A stretch of DNA of 32,026 bases from Desulfamplus sp. (GCA_015231465.1 JADGBO010000006.1:1-32026); one strand, 5' to 3'; shown: positions 1-8,031, counted from the first letter of the stretch. Program-made: numbers and translations. Notes: a model not told the origin generated them from the sequence alone.

Positions 1-2
1 TT

Positions 3-662
3 GGAACAGAAGAGTACCTTTATACCTGGAGCAGCGGCAAGGGCCAAAGGGAAGGGGTGACGGATACGGCAAGTTATTCTGATGTTCCGTTAACTTATAC
101 TGCCCCCACCATGCCCGGCATCCATACGGTAACGGTTTTTGACAGTGCCGGCAACAGTGCCAAAGCCGAGGTGATTGTGTCAGGCGGGGCAAAACGATCC
201 AGAATTGAAAAAACTTCGATTTTTGAGATTGCCAACCCCAGGGCCCATCCCAGCTCGGAAACCCAGCCCGTGGGAGTGGGGCCCGTCCAGCACGGAGAGC
301 CTGCCTTTGCCATGGCATTTGATTTTGCCAACTACGAAGATGGAGAGGGCACTCCGGTTCCCATGAACTATTATGTGGCTGTATTCATTCCCGAATGGGA
401 CTTCTGGGGTATGTTTGATGCCCACGGCGGAGTTTTCGATCTCAATGACGGCGTGATCCCCTGCCTTACCCGGGGGTTCGATTCCGTCTATTTTGAAGGG
501 CTGACCTTTGATTACTGCAATCCGGTTCTGCCCATTCATGCGGATATGTACATTCTGGCCGTTGAGTCCGGGTATGATCCCCAGGGGAATCTGGAATTAA
601 CACCCGCGGCTGCTCCCTTTGAGTTGTGGCAGTTTAAATTCAGTTTTCCGGCTTGTCCTTAA
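3..662 (+). CDS. Ig-repeat secreted protein, 3' end only
   Basis: The reading frame is open from the first bases of the window, so this is the C-terminal part of a longer gene. A GTG at 57 is in frame but falls inside a repeat and is not a credible start. The first ~60 residues form the end of an Ig-like repeat (YTWSSGKG, then YTAPTMPGIHTVTVFDSAGN, then AEVIV). It has the same pattern as the nine repeats in the gene at 5285-7684. The remainder is a separate beta-rich module starting near base 300 (NYYVAVFIPEWDFWGMFD ... LPIHADMYILAVESGYDP ... FELWQFKFSF) that resembles the C-terminus of the next gene and the whole of the product at 4812-5288. Probably exported or surface-bound. The specific role is unknown. 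Confidence 0.8.
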   Translation, partial: GTEEYLYTWSSGKGQREGVTDTASYSDVPLTYTAPTMPGIHTVTVFDSAGNSAKAEVIVSGGAKRSRIEKTSIFEIANPRAHPSSETQPVGVGPVQHGEPAFAMAFDFANYEDGEGTPVPMNYYVAVFIPEWDFWGMFDAHGGVFDLNDGVIPCLTRGFDSVYFEGLTFDYCNPVLPIHADMYILAVESGYDPQGNLELTPAAAPFELWQFKFSFPACP

Positions 663-988
663 AAATATAAGGAGTGAACGTAACATATCCGACTGGAGAC
701 ATGAGATCATGTAAATTTTTTTTAAAAATCAGCATACTTCATTACTCGTGAGTGATAAGTTCTCCCACTGACCACTGCTGATAGTACTGTAATGCAATAT
801 ATAATCACAATATATGGTGTGGAATATGAGAACTTACAACTCTTGAGTTCATTATGCCCTTGAATTCATTTTACACTTTCAATGGGCAAAGAAAGTGCAA
901 CCTATGAAATGAACCATGCCTAATTATATTTCTTTTTTTAAAAGAGTTTGCCACTGTTCAGGAAACAATATGAGGGAGGAGGGGAAAA
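663..988. other. 326-bp intergenic region with a 103-bp element and an inverted repeat
   Basis: No gene is seen here. It holds copy 1 of the 103-bp element (745-847). To its right is an inverted repeat TACACTTTC (872-880) / GAAAGTGCA (891-899) with a 10-base loop, lying about 90 bp upstream of the next start codon. That could be an operator or an mRNA hairpin. No U-tract terminator follows the upstream gene. Confidence 0.6.
745..847 (+). mobile_element. 103-bp MITE-like element, copy 1
   Basis: Non-coding element running from CTCGTGAGTGATAAGTTCTC to GAGAACTTACAACTCTTGAG. The two ends are imperfect 20-bp inverted repeats (16 of 20 match). It is flanked by a 7-bp direct repeat TTCATTA (738-744 and 848-854), as expected of a target-site duplication. 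It appears identical over 103 bp to copy 4 (21309-21411), so movement was recent. It has no transposase and must be mobilised in trans. Confidence 0.85.
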
Positions 989-3900
989 ATGCTTAGATCA
1001 ATAATGGTTATCTTTTTTTGTATAGTGATTGCAGACAGTTCCCGGGCAGCCCAGGGTCTTGACTCCCAAGCGGAGCTTAACCCTGAAAATGCCCTTTGGG
1101 AGGTGTTTACTTATACCGGAGAAGTCACAGACATCATCTATTCCGATGACGGAACTGTTCTATGGGCAGCCACTGTAGGCGGTCTGGAAGAGCGGGATTC
1201 CAGAACCGGTGAAAGACTGCGGCTATATACAAATCTGGACGGTCTGCCTCACAATTTTACCACTTCTCTGATCACCGACGGTGAAGGCAACTTGTGGGTT
1301 GGAACCTGGGGAGGCGGTATTGCCTGCAGGTCTTCCAGGGGTGAGTGGAAAACTTATACTGCCCAGGGGGACGGTCTGCCGGACAATCGGGTTAAGTCCC
1401 TTTCCCGGGATGGTGACGGCGGAATCTGGATTGGTACCCGGGAAGGCGGCCTTGTTCATCGTTCACGGGATGGCCAATGGAGAGTGTATGACAAAGACAA
1501 CTCGGAGTTGCCGGATAATGATGTCCACACCCTTTTTTATGACGATGCCGGAAGCTTGTGGGTCGGCACCAGGGGCGGAGGAGTTGCCCACAGGAGCGTT
1601 GGCGGAATTTGGACCGTTTACGATGAATATAATTCGGATTTGCCCCATAATAGTGTATCAAGCCTTGCCTCGGACCCTTTGGGGGGCATCTGGATAGGTA
1701 CCCGGGAGGGCGGCCTTGCCCATCGCTCATCAGATGGCCAATGGAGAGTGTATGACAAAGACAACTCGGATTTGCCGGATAATGATGTCCGCACCCTTTT
1801 TTATGACGATGCCGGAAGCTTATGGGTCGGCACCTGGGGCGGGGGGCTTGCCCGCTTTTCGGACAGTGCTGAATGGAAGGTTTACACCATGTATAATTCC
1901 AGGTTGCCTGATAATTTTATTTTATCTCTTTTTCCCGACCATGAAGGGGGCATGTGGATCGGAACTAACGGGTATCTTATCCGGTTGGATGCCCGGGATG
2001 ACTGGACCGTTTATGACAGGGAGAGTTCAGGTTTACCGGATAATCGGGTTTGGAGCCTCTCCCCGGATACCTTCGGGGGTATCTGGATGGGAACCTCGGA
2101 TGCCGGATTGGCCCATCTCTCCTTTTCGGGTAACTGGAAGAGATACAATAAGAGTAACTCCCCTTTGCCCCACAATGAGGTTATGGCAATTTCCTTAGAC
2201 AAAGCCGGGGCTGTTTGGATTGGAACTTCCGGCGGGCTGGCCCATATCTCATCCATAGGTAACTGGAAAGTTCATGATAAGGATAATTCCAGTTTGCCCC
2301 ATAATGAGATTAAGTGTCTCCTGGGGGGGGATGACGGCGGACTTTGGATGGGAACCTGGGGCGGCGGACTTGCTCACCTCTCGGCCATGGGTGAATGGAC
2401 CATCTATAACCAGCAGAACTCCCATTTTTCTTCCCTTTATATATCTACACTGGCCCGGGACGACTCCGGAGGGGTTTGGGTGGGAACCTGGGGTGACGGT
2501 CTGGCTCATATTTCCACCACCGGGGGCTTGACGGAATATACGAAGGAGAATTCCGGACTGCCTGACAATAAGGTCTCCCAGCTTATCCCTGACGGCTTAG
2601 GAGGCATTTGGATCGGAACCTGGGGAGGCGGACTTGCTCATATTTCGGCCAGCTCCGGCCTGGGAGATTCCCCAGCTTATGGACCCAGGGATTCAGCAGG
2701 TTCCGGAATGGTCTTTTCCGGCATTTTTAAAAAGAGTGTTTCCGCCGATTATAAATGGAATGTTTATACAAAAGAGAACTCAGGATTGGCTGATAACCAT
2801 ATACAGAGCCTCTCGCTGGACGGTTCAGGCGGATTGTGGGTGGGTACGGCTGCTTTAGATCTTGCTACTTTGGATATTATTGGCAGGGGACTTGCCCATT
2901 TTTCAGGCCATGGCCACTGGACGAGTTATGATGTTTACAATTCAGGATTGCCGGCAAATCGTGTACTCAGCATCTCTTTGGAAGATAAGGGCGGCCTTTG
3001 GATAGGAACTGAATTTGGCGGAATAACCCGCCTAACCTTTGGATACAAACAGGAGATTCCAGATCTCCCCGAAGCCCATCGTGCAGCAATAATAGTACTG
3101 CCCAAGGGTACGGACCGCAACGACATGTTTGCCCTGGAAACCATGTCTATTCATGCCTACAACACATTTTTGAAGAGAGGCTTTGACAATGATGAGATAT
3201 ATTACCTGGCCTACAAGCCTGACATTGATATAAATGCCGATGGTATAGCCGATATCAATGTGGTCAATGCTCCTGTCACCCTTTCGGAGTACCGCCAGGG
3301 TGGGAAACCCCGGCCGGAACTTACCTTGGATGATGTGGCCCGGGCCTTTGGGTGGGCAGAAAAAAAGGGCAGCCTGAATCATCCGCTCTACTTTGTTTTT
3401 ACAGGCCATGGTCTGCCCGGCCGCCTCAGGCTGGACAATATGAACAGTATGCTCGATGTATCCCAATTCAATGATATTTTGACAAAATACCAGCAGGCCA
3501 CAGGAAACCAGGTGGTGCTGATTCTGGAGGCTTGCCACTCCGGAACCCTGATTGAAGGATTGTCTGGCAAAAATCGGGTTATCATCACCAGTACCAGCGA
3601 AAACCAGGCTTTTTATACAGATAACGGAATTGGTTCCTTCAGCCGGCTCTTTCTTTCGGAACTCTCGGTGAACAACTCGTTTTATGATGCCTTTGAGTTC
3701 GTTTCCAATGAATTTCAGTCCATGTCCAGCCCCTTTAACAAGCAGATTCCTCTCATAGATGACGACGGGGACAGTATTCCAAACCATCTGGACGGCAGTA
3801 TGGCCTCCCAACTGCATCTCAACGGTAATTTCAGTGCCCTTGACGGAACTGTAGCATTGGAACCGATAACGGAATCACGAATTGTCAATGCAGGTGAGAC

Positions 3901-4525
3901 CCTTAACCTTGAGCTGCAGGTGGGCTATACCGAATCCCCCCTGGATGTCTGGGCAATGATTTTGACGCCGGAATATGTGCAGCAGCGTTCCGCAACTGGA
4001 TTTTTTCTCCATCCGGCACCCCGGGTCAATCTCTCATCGGATGACGGCATGACCTATCGGGGAACCTTCACCGGCCTTAATTACAAGGGAGAGTATGTGG
4101 TGACCTTTAATGCCAAGGATCATAAAGGGTGGATCAGCAGCTCCCGTTCCCTGACATTTAGCCTTAAAAACGGCCCTGTCCCTCCTGCTGTGCCCATACC
4201 ATCCCAGCCCGTTTATCATGACGGGGACCCCTTGCAGATAACCATTCCCCATGCTCCCGAGGGAGCAGATCAGTATGTATGCGTGACAGTACCTGGTATG
4301 GACTCCATTTTTATGCTTGTCTCGGAAAATGTTCCGGTATCTTTTGAGGGCACTCTAAGACCCTTTGTGAGCAGCCGGGAACTGGCCCTTGATCTTCCCG
4401 ATGTAACCGGACTGCCCGGGGGAGTCTGGAGAGTCTTTCTCCTGAGGGTTCCGGCCGGTTCGGACCCCTGGGCCATTGATCCATCGGAATGGATACTTGG
4501 CCAGGCAGATTTTGAGGTGAACTGA
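989..4525 (+). CDS. Secreted beta-propeller protein with clan CD cysteine peptidase domain
   Basis: 1178 aa. ATG 989 follows a strong GGAGGAGGGG site, and a signal peptide spans about residues 1-21 (hydrophobic MVIFFCIVIA, then SSRAAQG). Residues ~35-690 hold about 14 repeats of ~44 aa with the Reg_prop pattern (G-G-x-W-x-G-T-x-G-G-G-L-A-H ... N-S-x-L-P-D-N), the type found in sensor domains of hybrid two-component proteins, enough for two seven-bladed propellers. Residues ~694-915 resemble clan CD peptidases (C13/C14-like): FTGHG with His807 and LEACHSG with Cys849 are the predicted dyad, each after a hydrophobic strand. A Ca-binding-like DDDGDSIPN follows near residue 925. The last ~95 residues match the module in the neighbouring secreted proteins. 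There is no kinase or output domain, so the propeller probably binds ligand or protein and the peptidase acts outside the cytoplasm. Substrate unknown. Confidence 0.85.
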   Translation: MLRSIMVIFFCIVIADSSRAAQGLDSQAELNPENALWEVFTYTGEVTDIIYSDDGTVLWAATVGGLEERDSRTGERLRLYTNLDGLPHNFTTSLITDGEGNLWVGTWGGGIACRSSRGEWKTYTAQGDGLPDNRVKSLSRDGDGGIWIGTREGGLVHRSRDGQWRVYDKDNSELPDNDVHTLFYDDAGSLWVGTRGGGVAHRSVGGIWTVYDEYNSDLPHNSVSSLASDPLGGIWIGTREGGLAHRSSDGQWRVYDKDNSDLPDNDVRTLFYDDAGSLWVGTWGGGLARFSDSAEWKVYTMYNSRLPDNFILSLFPDHEGGMWIGTNGYLIRLDARDDWTVYDRESSGLPDNRVWSLSPDTFGGIWMGTSDAGLAHLSFSGNWKRYNKSNSPLPHNEVMAISLDKAGAVWIGTSGGLAHISSIGNWKVHDKDNSSLPHNEIKCLLGGDDGGLWMGTWGGGLAHLSAMGEWTIYNQQNSHFSSLYISTLARDDSGGVWVGTWGDGLAHISTTGGLTEYTKENSGLPDNKVSQLIPDGLGGIWIGTWGGGLAHISASSGLGDSPAYGPRDSAGSGMVFSGIFKKSVSADYKWNVYTKENSGLADNHIQSLSLDGSGGLWVGTAALDLATLDIIGRGLAHFSGHGHWTSYDVYNSGLPANRVLSISLEDKGGLWIGTEFGGITRLTFGYKQEIPDLPEAHRAAIIVLPKGTDRNDMFALETMSIHAYNTFLKRGFDNDEIYYLAYKPDIDINADGIADINVVNAPVTLSEYRQGGKPRPELTLDDVARAFGWAEKKGSLNHPLYFVFTGHGLPGRLRLDNMNSMLDVSQFNDILTKYQQATGNQVVLILEACHSGTLIEGLSGKNRVIITSTSENQAFYTDNGIGSFSRLFLSELSVNNSFYDAFEFVSNEFQSMSSPFNKQIPLIDDDGDSIPNHLDGSMASQLHLNGNFSALDGTVALEPITESRIVNAGETLNLELQVGYTESPLDVWAMILTPEYVQQRSATGFFLHPAPRVNLSSDDGMTYRGTFTGLNYKGEYVVTFNAKDHKGWISSSRSLTFSLKNGPVPPAVPIPSQPVYHDGDPLQITIPHAPEGADQYVCVTVPGMDSIFMLVSENVPVSFEGTLRPFVSSRELALDLPDVTGLPGGVWRVFLLRVPAGSDPWAIDPSEWILGQADFEVN
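1469..1834 (+). repeat. Near-identical pair of propeller-blade DNA segments
   Basis: Bases 1469-1570 recur at 1733-1834 with only three mismatches over 102 bases. The 264-bp spacing equals 88 aa, or two blades. Other blades in the gene are far more diverged at DNA level, so this pair reflects recent duplication or gene conversion. Confidence 0.85.
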
Positions 4526-4531
4526 CAGATA

Positions 4532-4582
4532 ACTTTTACCGTGAAAATAGATACAAATTTAGATATTTTTTTCATCTTTGGG
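4532..4582. repeat. Degenerate ~40-bp intergenic repeat
   Basis: The motif CTTTTACCGTGAAAATAG followed by ATACAAATTT and TTTCATCTTTGG is related to bases 9324-9363 (CTTTACCGTGGAAACGG, ATACAAATTTTCATCTTCGG). A weaker match lies on the - strand around 25788-25815. This looks like a small dispersed family of unknown origin. Confidence 0.5.
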
Positions 4583-4607
4583 GCTGGCTGAATGGCAGCC
4601 ATGCCCC
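4580..4607 (+). terminator. Possible terminator hairpin after the propeller-peptidase gene
   Basis: GGGGC-t-GGCTG-aatgg-CAGCC-at-GCCCC forms a GC-rich hairpin 55 bp after the stop codon at 4525. Only TTTATAG follows, so the U-tract is weak. It could instead be an mRNA-stabilising hairpin just before the 44-bp array. Confidence 0.4.
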
Positions 4608-4620
4608 TTTATAGTTGAAA

Positions 4621-4811
4621 TCCGGGAGGTTTCTTATGACAACAAAATTTTATGTTGCTTTAGAATAGCGGAGGTTTTTATGAAAACAAAATCTTATGTT
4701 GCTTTAGAATAGCGGAGGTTTTTATGACAACAAAATTTTATGTTGCTTTAGAATAGCGGAGGTTTTTATGAAAACAAAATCTTATGTTGCTTTAGAATAG
4801 CGGAGGTTTTT
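4621..4811 (+). repeat. 44-bp tandem array of four Shine-Dalgarno plus micro-ORF units
   Basis: ATG codons lie at 4636, 4680, 4724 and 4768, exactly 44 bp apart, and the real gene starts one period later at 4812. Each unit reads GGAGG, a short spacer, ATG, nine more codons and TAG, encoding MTTKFYVALE (units 1 and 3) or MKTKSYVALE (units 2 and 4). The alternation points to a 44-bp duplication followed by an 88-bp one. Each stop is followed within one base by the next Shine-Dalgarno sequence, so re-initiation from unit to unit is plausible. The first eight codons mirror the start of the real gene (MKRKFYVAL). Unit 1 has a slightly diverged leader (CCGGGAGGTTTCTT). Confidence 0.95.
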
Positions 4812-5288
4812 ATGAAAAGAAAATTTTATGTTGCTTTAGTGGTGTTTGTTATCCTTTTGTTTGGTTCGGATGGTGCTTTTGCCCAAGGTAAAGCCAGGCT
4901 TGCCGTTCCCCATCTCTCCCTAGGTGCAGGTCAGGAACTCGGTGCCGTTGTGATTCTTTCGGGGACGGGAAATTATGACCTCTATGCCGCCGTCACCGGG
5001 GGCGTTCTCGGAGATGAACTATATCTCTTCAGGGGTACCCTTGATCTTGTGCCGCTCTCTTCGTCTGTTTCCGATACCGCTTCTTTGGGCATTCCAAAAC
5101 TCATGGAGAACCTAAACTTTGAATCCCTCTCGGTTGCGGATCGAATAGTGACATTGATTCCCAAGCTGACTATTACTGATGGATCACTGGCCGGAATATA
5201 TACCTTTTTTGTGGCACTGACCTCTCCGGGCCGGGATGACTTTCAGCATGACACCCTGACAGTTGAAATTAAATGGGAGGGAATATGA
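4812..5288 (+). CDS. Small secreted protein of unknown function
   Basis: 158 aa with a clear signal peptide (MKRKFYVALVVFVILLFG ... GAFAQ, cleavage near residue 25). The mature part is all beta in character with no cysteines, catalytic motif or membrane segment. Its order of motifs (NYDLYAAV ... LYLFRGTLDLVPL ... IPKLTITDGSLAGIYTFFVAL ... GRD ... LTVEIKWE) resembles the C-terminal module of the two genes upstream, so it seems to be a free-standing copy of that module. ATG 4812 is preceded by GGAGG and by four decoy-like copies of this initiation region. The stop codon overlaps the next start as ATGA at 5285-5288, implying translational coupling with the Ig-repeat gene. Confidence 0.8.
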   Translation: MKRKFYVALVVFVILLFGSDGAFAQGKARLAVPHLSLGAGQELGAVVILSGTGNYDLYAAVTGGVLGDELYLFRGTLDLVPLSSSVSDTASLGIPKLMENLNFESLSVADRIVTLIPKLTITDGSLAGIYTFFVALTSPGRDDFQHDTLTVEIKWEGI

Positions 5289-7684
5289 AAAAATATAGCA
5301 TAGCTCTATATATTGCACTAATAACGGCTTTTGTGATGATCCCCGGTTCCTGGGCATGGGCAGTTGAGCCGGTGGATTCCCCTTCCGGGCCGCGGACTGC
5401 CGCCGAAGCTTATCTTGATGACTTGACCATAACCCCTGGGCAGGTCTCTGTCTCCCCTGGGAAAACCATATCCTTTAGCGTAACAAATGCGGCTTCAGAT
5501 TCTGATACCGGAGATGCGGTTCTCCTGTGGACCGCTTCCATGGGAGATGTCTCCAGTGAAGGTCTCTACACGGCACCGGACACCATCGGCAGCCATACTG
5601 TATCTGTTACGGATCTGCTCAACGGCAGGACAGCCGATGCTTCTGTACATGTAAGACAAGAACTTGTCATCACTCCGGACACCGCCGCAGTCACTGCCGG
5701 CGGAAGCAGGGCCTTCACTGTTTCAGGGGGTGAGCCCCCCTACACATGGAATGTTTCAGAAGGGGGTTCCATGGATGACCCATCCGGGGATACTGTGACC
5801 TTTACAGCAGGCACAAGAACCGGCACCAGCAGGATATTGGTTATTGATAAAAACGGTATCAAGGCCGAAGCCGAAGTTGAAATAACCGGAGCCATTATCG
5901 TAAGCCCTGCAAGCATAACCCTTATGCCCCTGGGAGAGACAACCTTTTCAGCCCCTGGTGTTTCAGGGGTAACATGGGAAGCTGATAAGGGAATAATTGA
6001 CCAGAAGGGCAACTATACTGCCCCTGCCCAGTTGGGAAGAGACACGGTGACCGCAAGGGACAGCCTGGGAAACGAGTCCGCAGCAACGGTAATTGTTGCC
6101 GATATTCCCGTGATAACACCTGCCATGGCATGGATAGAAAAGGGTGATTCCGTATCCTTTGATCTCCTTGGAGGTACTCCGCCTTACACATGGTACACAG
6201 ATGCAGGAAACATTGAGGGTTCAACAGATTCGGCTGTTTATACATCACCTGACCTTTCCGGAGAGTTCACAATAAAAGTGAGGGACTCCCTGGCTCAGGA
6301 GGCATCTGCCGTCATCTACGTTGATCTTGAACTCAGGGCCACCCGGGAGGAGATATTTGTAAAGCCCGGGGAGATGGCAAAGATTGCCGTGACCGGAGGT
6401 GTTCCCCCATTTGACTGGCAGACCGTTACAGGTGATTTGGAGGAGGCCGTGACCGAGAATGCGGGATTCAACATCTATACCGCCCCGGGTATCATGGGCC
6501 AGGATACCGTCACCATCCGGGACAGAAAAAACAATACGGTCTCTGTAACAGTTCATGTAACCACTCCATTGCAGGTGACCCCCAATGTCCGTTACCTCAC
6601 CAGGGGTGATTCAGCAAGATTCACCGTGGTCAGCGGTGTTCCCCCCTATGTTGCGGCCATAATTGACGGAGACGGTGAGATATTTCCCGAAAGTGGCGGC
6701 AGCGATTTCACCGGCATGGAGGGAGTGTTCACATTCACAGCCGGTAAAACCGCCGATGATGACGTTGTAATCGAGTTTACAGACAACACCGGACAGACCG
6801 TCACTGCCCATGCATTTGTGGAAGCTACGCTCAGGGTATCTCGGGCCACCATCTATGTTGACATAAACAGTGAGGTCTCTTTCAGGGTCACAGGGGGAAC
6901 CGGAGGATATGTTGCCATAGCAGGTGCAGGGGATGCTCACGTGGATTCAGAAACCGGAAGGGGTACCTATAAATCAATCGGGCGTTACGACAACGATACC
7001 ATAACAATATTTGACTCCATGGAGCAGTCCCTTGACATCCTCGTTGTGGTGGCTAAACCCACACCTGTTATATCACCCTCAATTGCCCACATGGAAGCCG
7101 GTCAATCCCGGGCCTTCATGGTTACCATGGGTTCACCTCCCTACGACTGGGCCATTGAAGCGGGCCGGTTCATATCCATAGACGAGAATAATTCCGTGGT
7201 TGAGATCACGGCACCGGAAGTTTCCGGGACATATACCCTCACCGTAAGCGATGCCGGGGGCAATCAGGCAACGGCAAATTTTTCCGTAACCCTGCCCCTG
7301 GCCATATCTCCCTCGTCCATGACTGTTTATCAGGGTACCTCCCCGTCCCTGAGAGTGTTGGGAGTCGGGGGCATCCCTCCCTATCAGTGGATCAGTTCCG
7401 AGGTGACCGTTGAAGAGCATGACACCTTTGCCGTTATAAAACCTGAAACCAGGGTTAATGCGGGGAAGGTTTACTCCCTTGAATGCCGTGACTCTGCCGG
7501 AAAAACCGTCTCCATGAACGTGATCGTAAGCCGCATTCCAGGAGACCTCAACGGTGACGGTATCCTTGATGATGATGAGATGATCAATGTTATAGAGGCT
7601 TACACCGACGATACTCCTGTACAGGGGATAAAAATTGATCCCGTGACAATGTACAGCCATGCTGAATCCTTTATCGACAATTGA
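5285..7684 (+). CDS. Secreted Ig-repeat protein with C-terminal EF-hand
   Basis: 799 aa from ATG 5285, chosen over an in-frame ATG at 5273 because GGGAGGG lies between them at proper spacing and because a signal peptide then follows directly (MKKYSIALYIALITAFVM ... SWAWAVE). Nine tandem repeats of ~75-80 aa run from about residue 40 to 748. They follow the bacterial Ig-like pattern: ITP ... G-x-S-x-x-F-x-V-x-G-G-x-P-P-Y-x-W ... Y-T-A-P ... G-x-x-T-V-T-V-x-D-S-x-G. The tail has a canonical EF-hand loop, D754 N756 D758 I760 D762 E765 (DLNGDGILDDDE), as in dockerin-like tails, but with only one convincing copy. Likely an extracellular adhesin, scaffold or matrix protein needing calcium. It overlaps the preceding gene by four bases, so the two are co-translated and may be partners. 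Confidence 0.85.
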   Translation: MKKYSIALYIALITAFVMIPGSWAWAVEPVDSPSGPRTAAEAYLDDLTITPGQVSVSPGKTISFSVTNAASDSDTGDAVLLWTASMGDVSSEGLYTAPDTIGSHTVSVTDLLNGRTADASVHVRQELVITPDTAAVTAGGSRAFTVSGGEPPYTWNVSEGGSMDDPSGDTVTFTAGTRTGTSRILVIDKNGIKAEAEVEITGAIIVSPASITLMPLGETTFSAPGVSGVTWEADKGIIDQKGNYTAPAQLGRDTVTARDSLGNESAATVIVADIPVITPAMAWIEKGDSVSFDLLGGTPPYTWYTDAGNIEGSTDSAVYTSPDLSGEFTIKVRDSLAQEASAVIYVDLELRATREEIFVKPGEMAKIAVTGGVPPFDWQTVTGDLEEAVTENAGFNIYTAPGIMGQDTVTIRDRKNNTVSVTVHVTTPLQVTPNVRYLTRGDSARFTVVSGVPPYVAAIIDGDGEIFPESGGSDFTGMEGVFTFTAGKTADDDVVIEFTDNTGQTVTAHAFVEATLRVSRATIYVDINSEVSFRVTGGTGGYVAIAGAGDAHVDSETGRGTYKSIGRYDNDTITIFDSMEQSLDILVVVAKPTPVISPSIAHMEAGQSRAFMVTMGSPPYDWAIEAGRFISIDENNSVVEITAPEVSGTYTLTVSDAGGNQATANFSVTLPLAISPSSMTVYQGTSPSLRVLGVGGIPPYQWISSEVTVEEHDTFAVIKPETRVNAGKVYSLECRDSAGKTVSMNVIVSRIPGDLNGDGILDDDEMINVIEAYTDDTPVQGIKIDPVTMYSHAESFIDN

Positions 7685-7727
7685 TGAAAACCCATCAGTC
7701 GTTAGTTCCCAATGATCACCCACTTAG

Positions 7728-7856
7728 CTTTCATGTTTCATTGTGGGAGATGAGTCTGCCATGGCCGTTTATATGAAAGTCCCCGCCGTTTCAGGACTTT
7801 CATCACTTCGATTGTGGCGGTAATGCTGCCATGTTGGTTATATGAAAGCCATCAGC
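7728..7856. repeat. REP-like double-hairpin repeats
   Basis: The well-preserved core at 7768-7835 reads TATGAAAGTCCCCGCCG ... AGGACTTTCAT, then CACTTCGATTGTGGCGG, TAATGCTGCCATG. It contains one stem from GAAAGTCC/GGACTTTC and a second from GGCGG/GCCGCC-like arms. A degraded copy precedes it (CTTTCATGTTTCATTGTGGG at ~7732) and a truncated one (TATATGAAAGCC) follows. The same family occurs at 7981-8022, 17964-18100 and 19412-19552. Confidence 0.8.
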
Positions 7857-7866
7857 GATCAGTACG

Positions 7867-7970
7867 TATAGTTTTCCAGATAATGAAATTGGTAATCATA
7901 CTTTAGGGGCAGCCCCCTGTGGCTGCCCTTGGGAATGGATATGCTCAAAGATTTTTCTGGAAGTCTATAG
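7867..7970 (+). repeat. ~104-bp inverted element, copy 1
   Basis: Runs from TATAGTTTTCCAGATAATG to TTCTGGAAGTCTATAG, so the ends form an imperfect inverted repeat. The centre has a GGGGCAGCC/GGCTGCCCTT hairpin. The reverse complement of 9393-9489 matches it along its whole length with scattered changes. Non-coding. No clear target-site duplication was seen. Confidence 0.75.
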
Positions 7971-7980
7971 CAATCAGTTA

Positions 7981-8022
7981 ACAGCTTTCATGCTTCGATT
8001 GTGGTGGTAATGCCGCCATGTT
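7981..8022. repeat. REP-like repeat, partial copy
   Basis: CTTTCATGCTTCGATTGTGG followed by TGGTAATGCCGCCATG is one half of the family unit (the GGTGG/CCGCC hairpin plus half of the other stem). It ends about ten bases from the stop codon of the CNNM/CorC-type gene. Confidence 0.75.
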
Positions 8023-8031
8023 ATTTCCTTC

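Larger units (their letters stand above)
7685..8031. other. 347-bp convergent intergenic region filled with small repeats
   Basis: This separates the + strand cluster from the - strand remainder. No gene is seen. It holds REP-like copies (about 7728-7856 and 7981-8022) and one copy of the ~104-bp inverted element (7867-7970). No classical terminator with a U-tract was found for either flanking gene, although the hairpins could act as bidirectional barriers. Confidence 0.6.

Noticed and set aside
57-662. Complete small gene starting at the GTG at 57
   Set aside because: The frame is open upstream to the window edge and the start falls inside an Ig-like repeat. No Shine-Dalgarno.
3032-3817. 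261-aa open frame on the - strand within the peptidase gene
   Set aside because: Antisense shadow of a strongly supported coding region. No Shine-Dalgarno, no recognisable domain.
4636-4800. Micro-ORFs as functional leader peptides of an amino-acid attenuator
   Set aside because: No run of a regulatory codon and no terminator/antiterminator pair between the array and the gene. Repetition of the initiation region explains the sequence better, though a regulatory role is left open.
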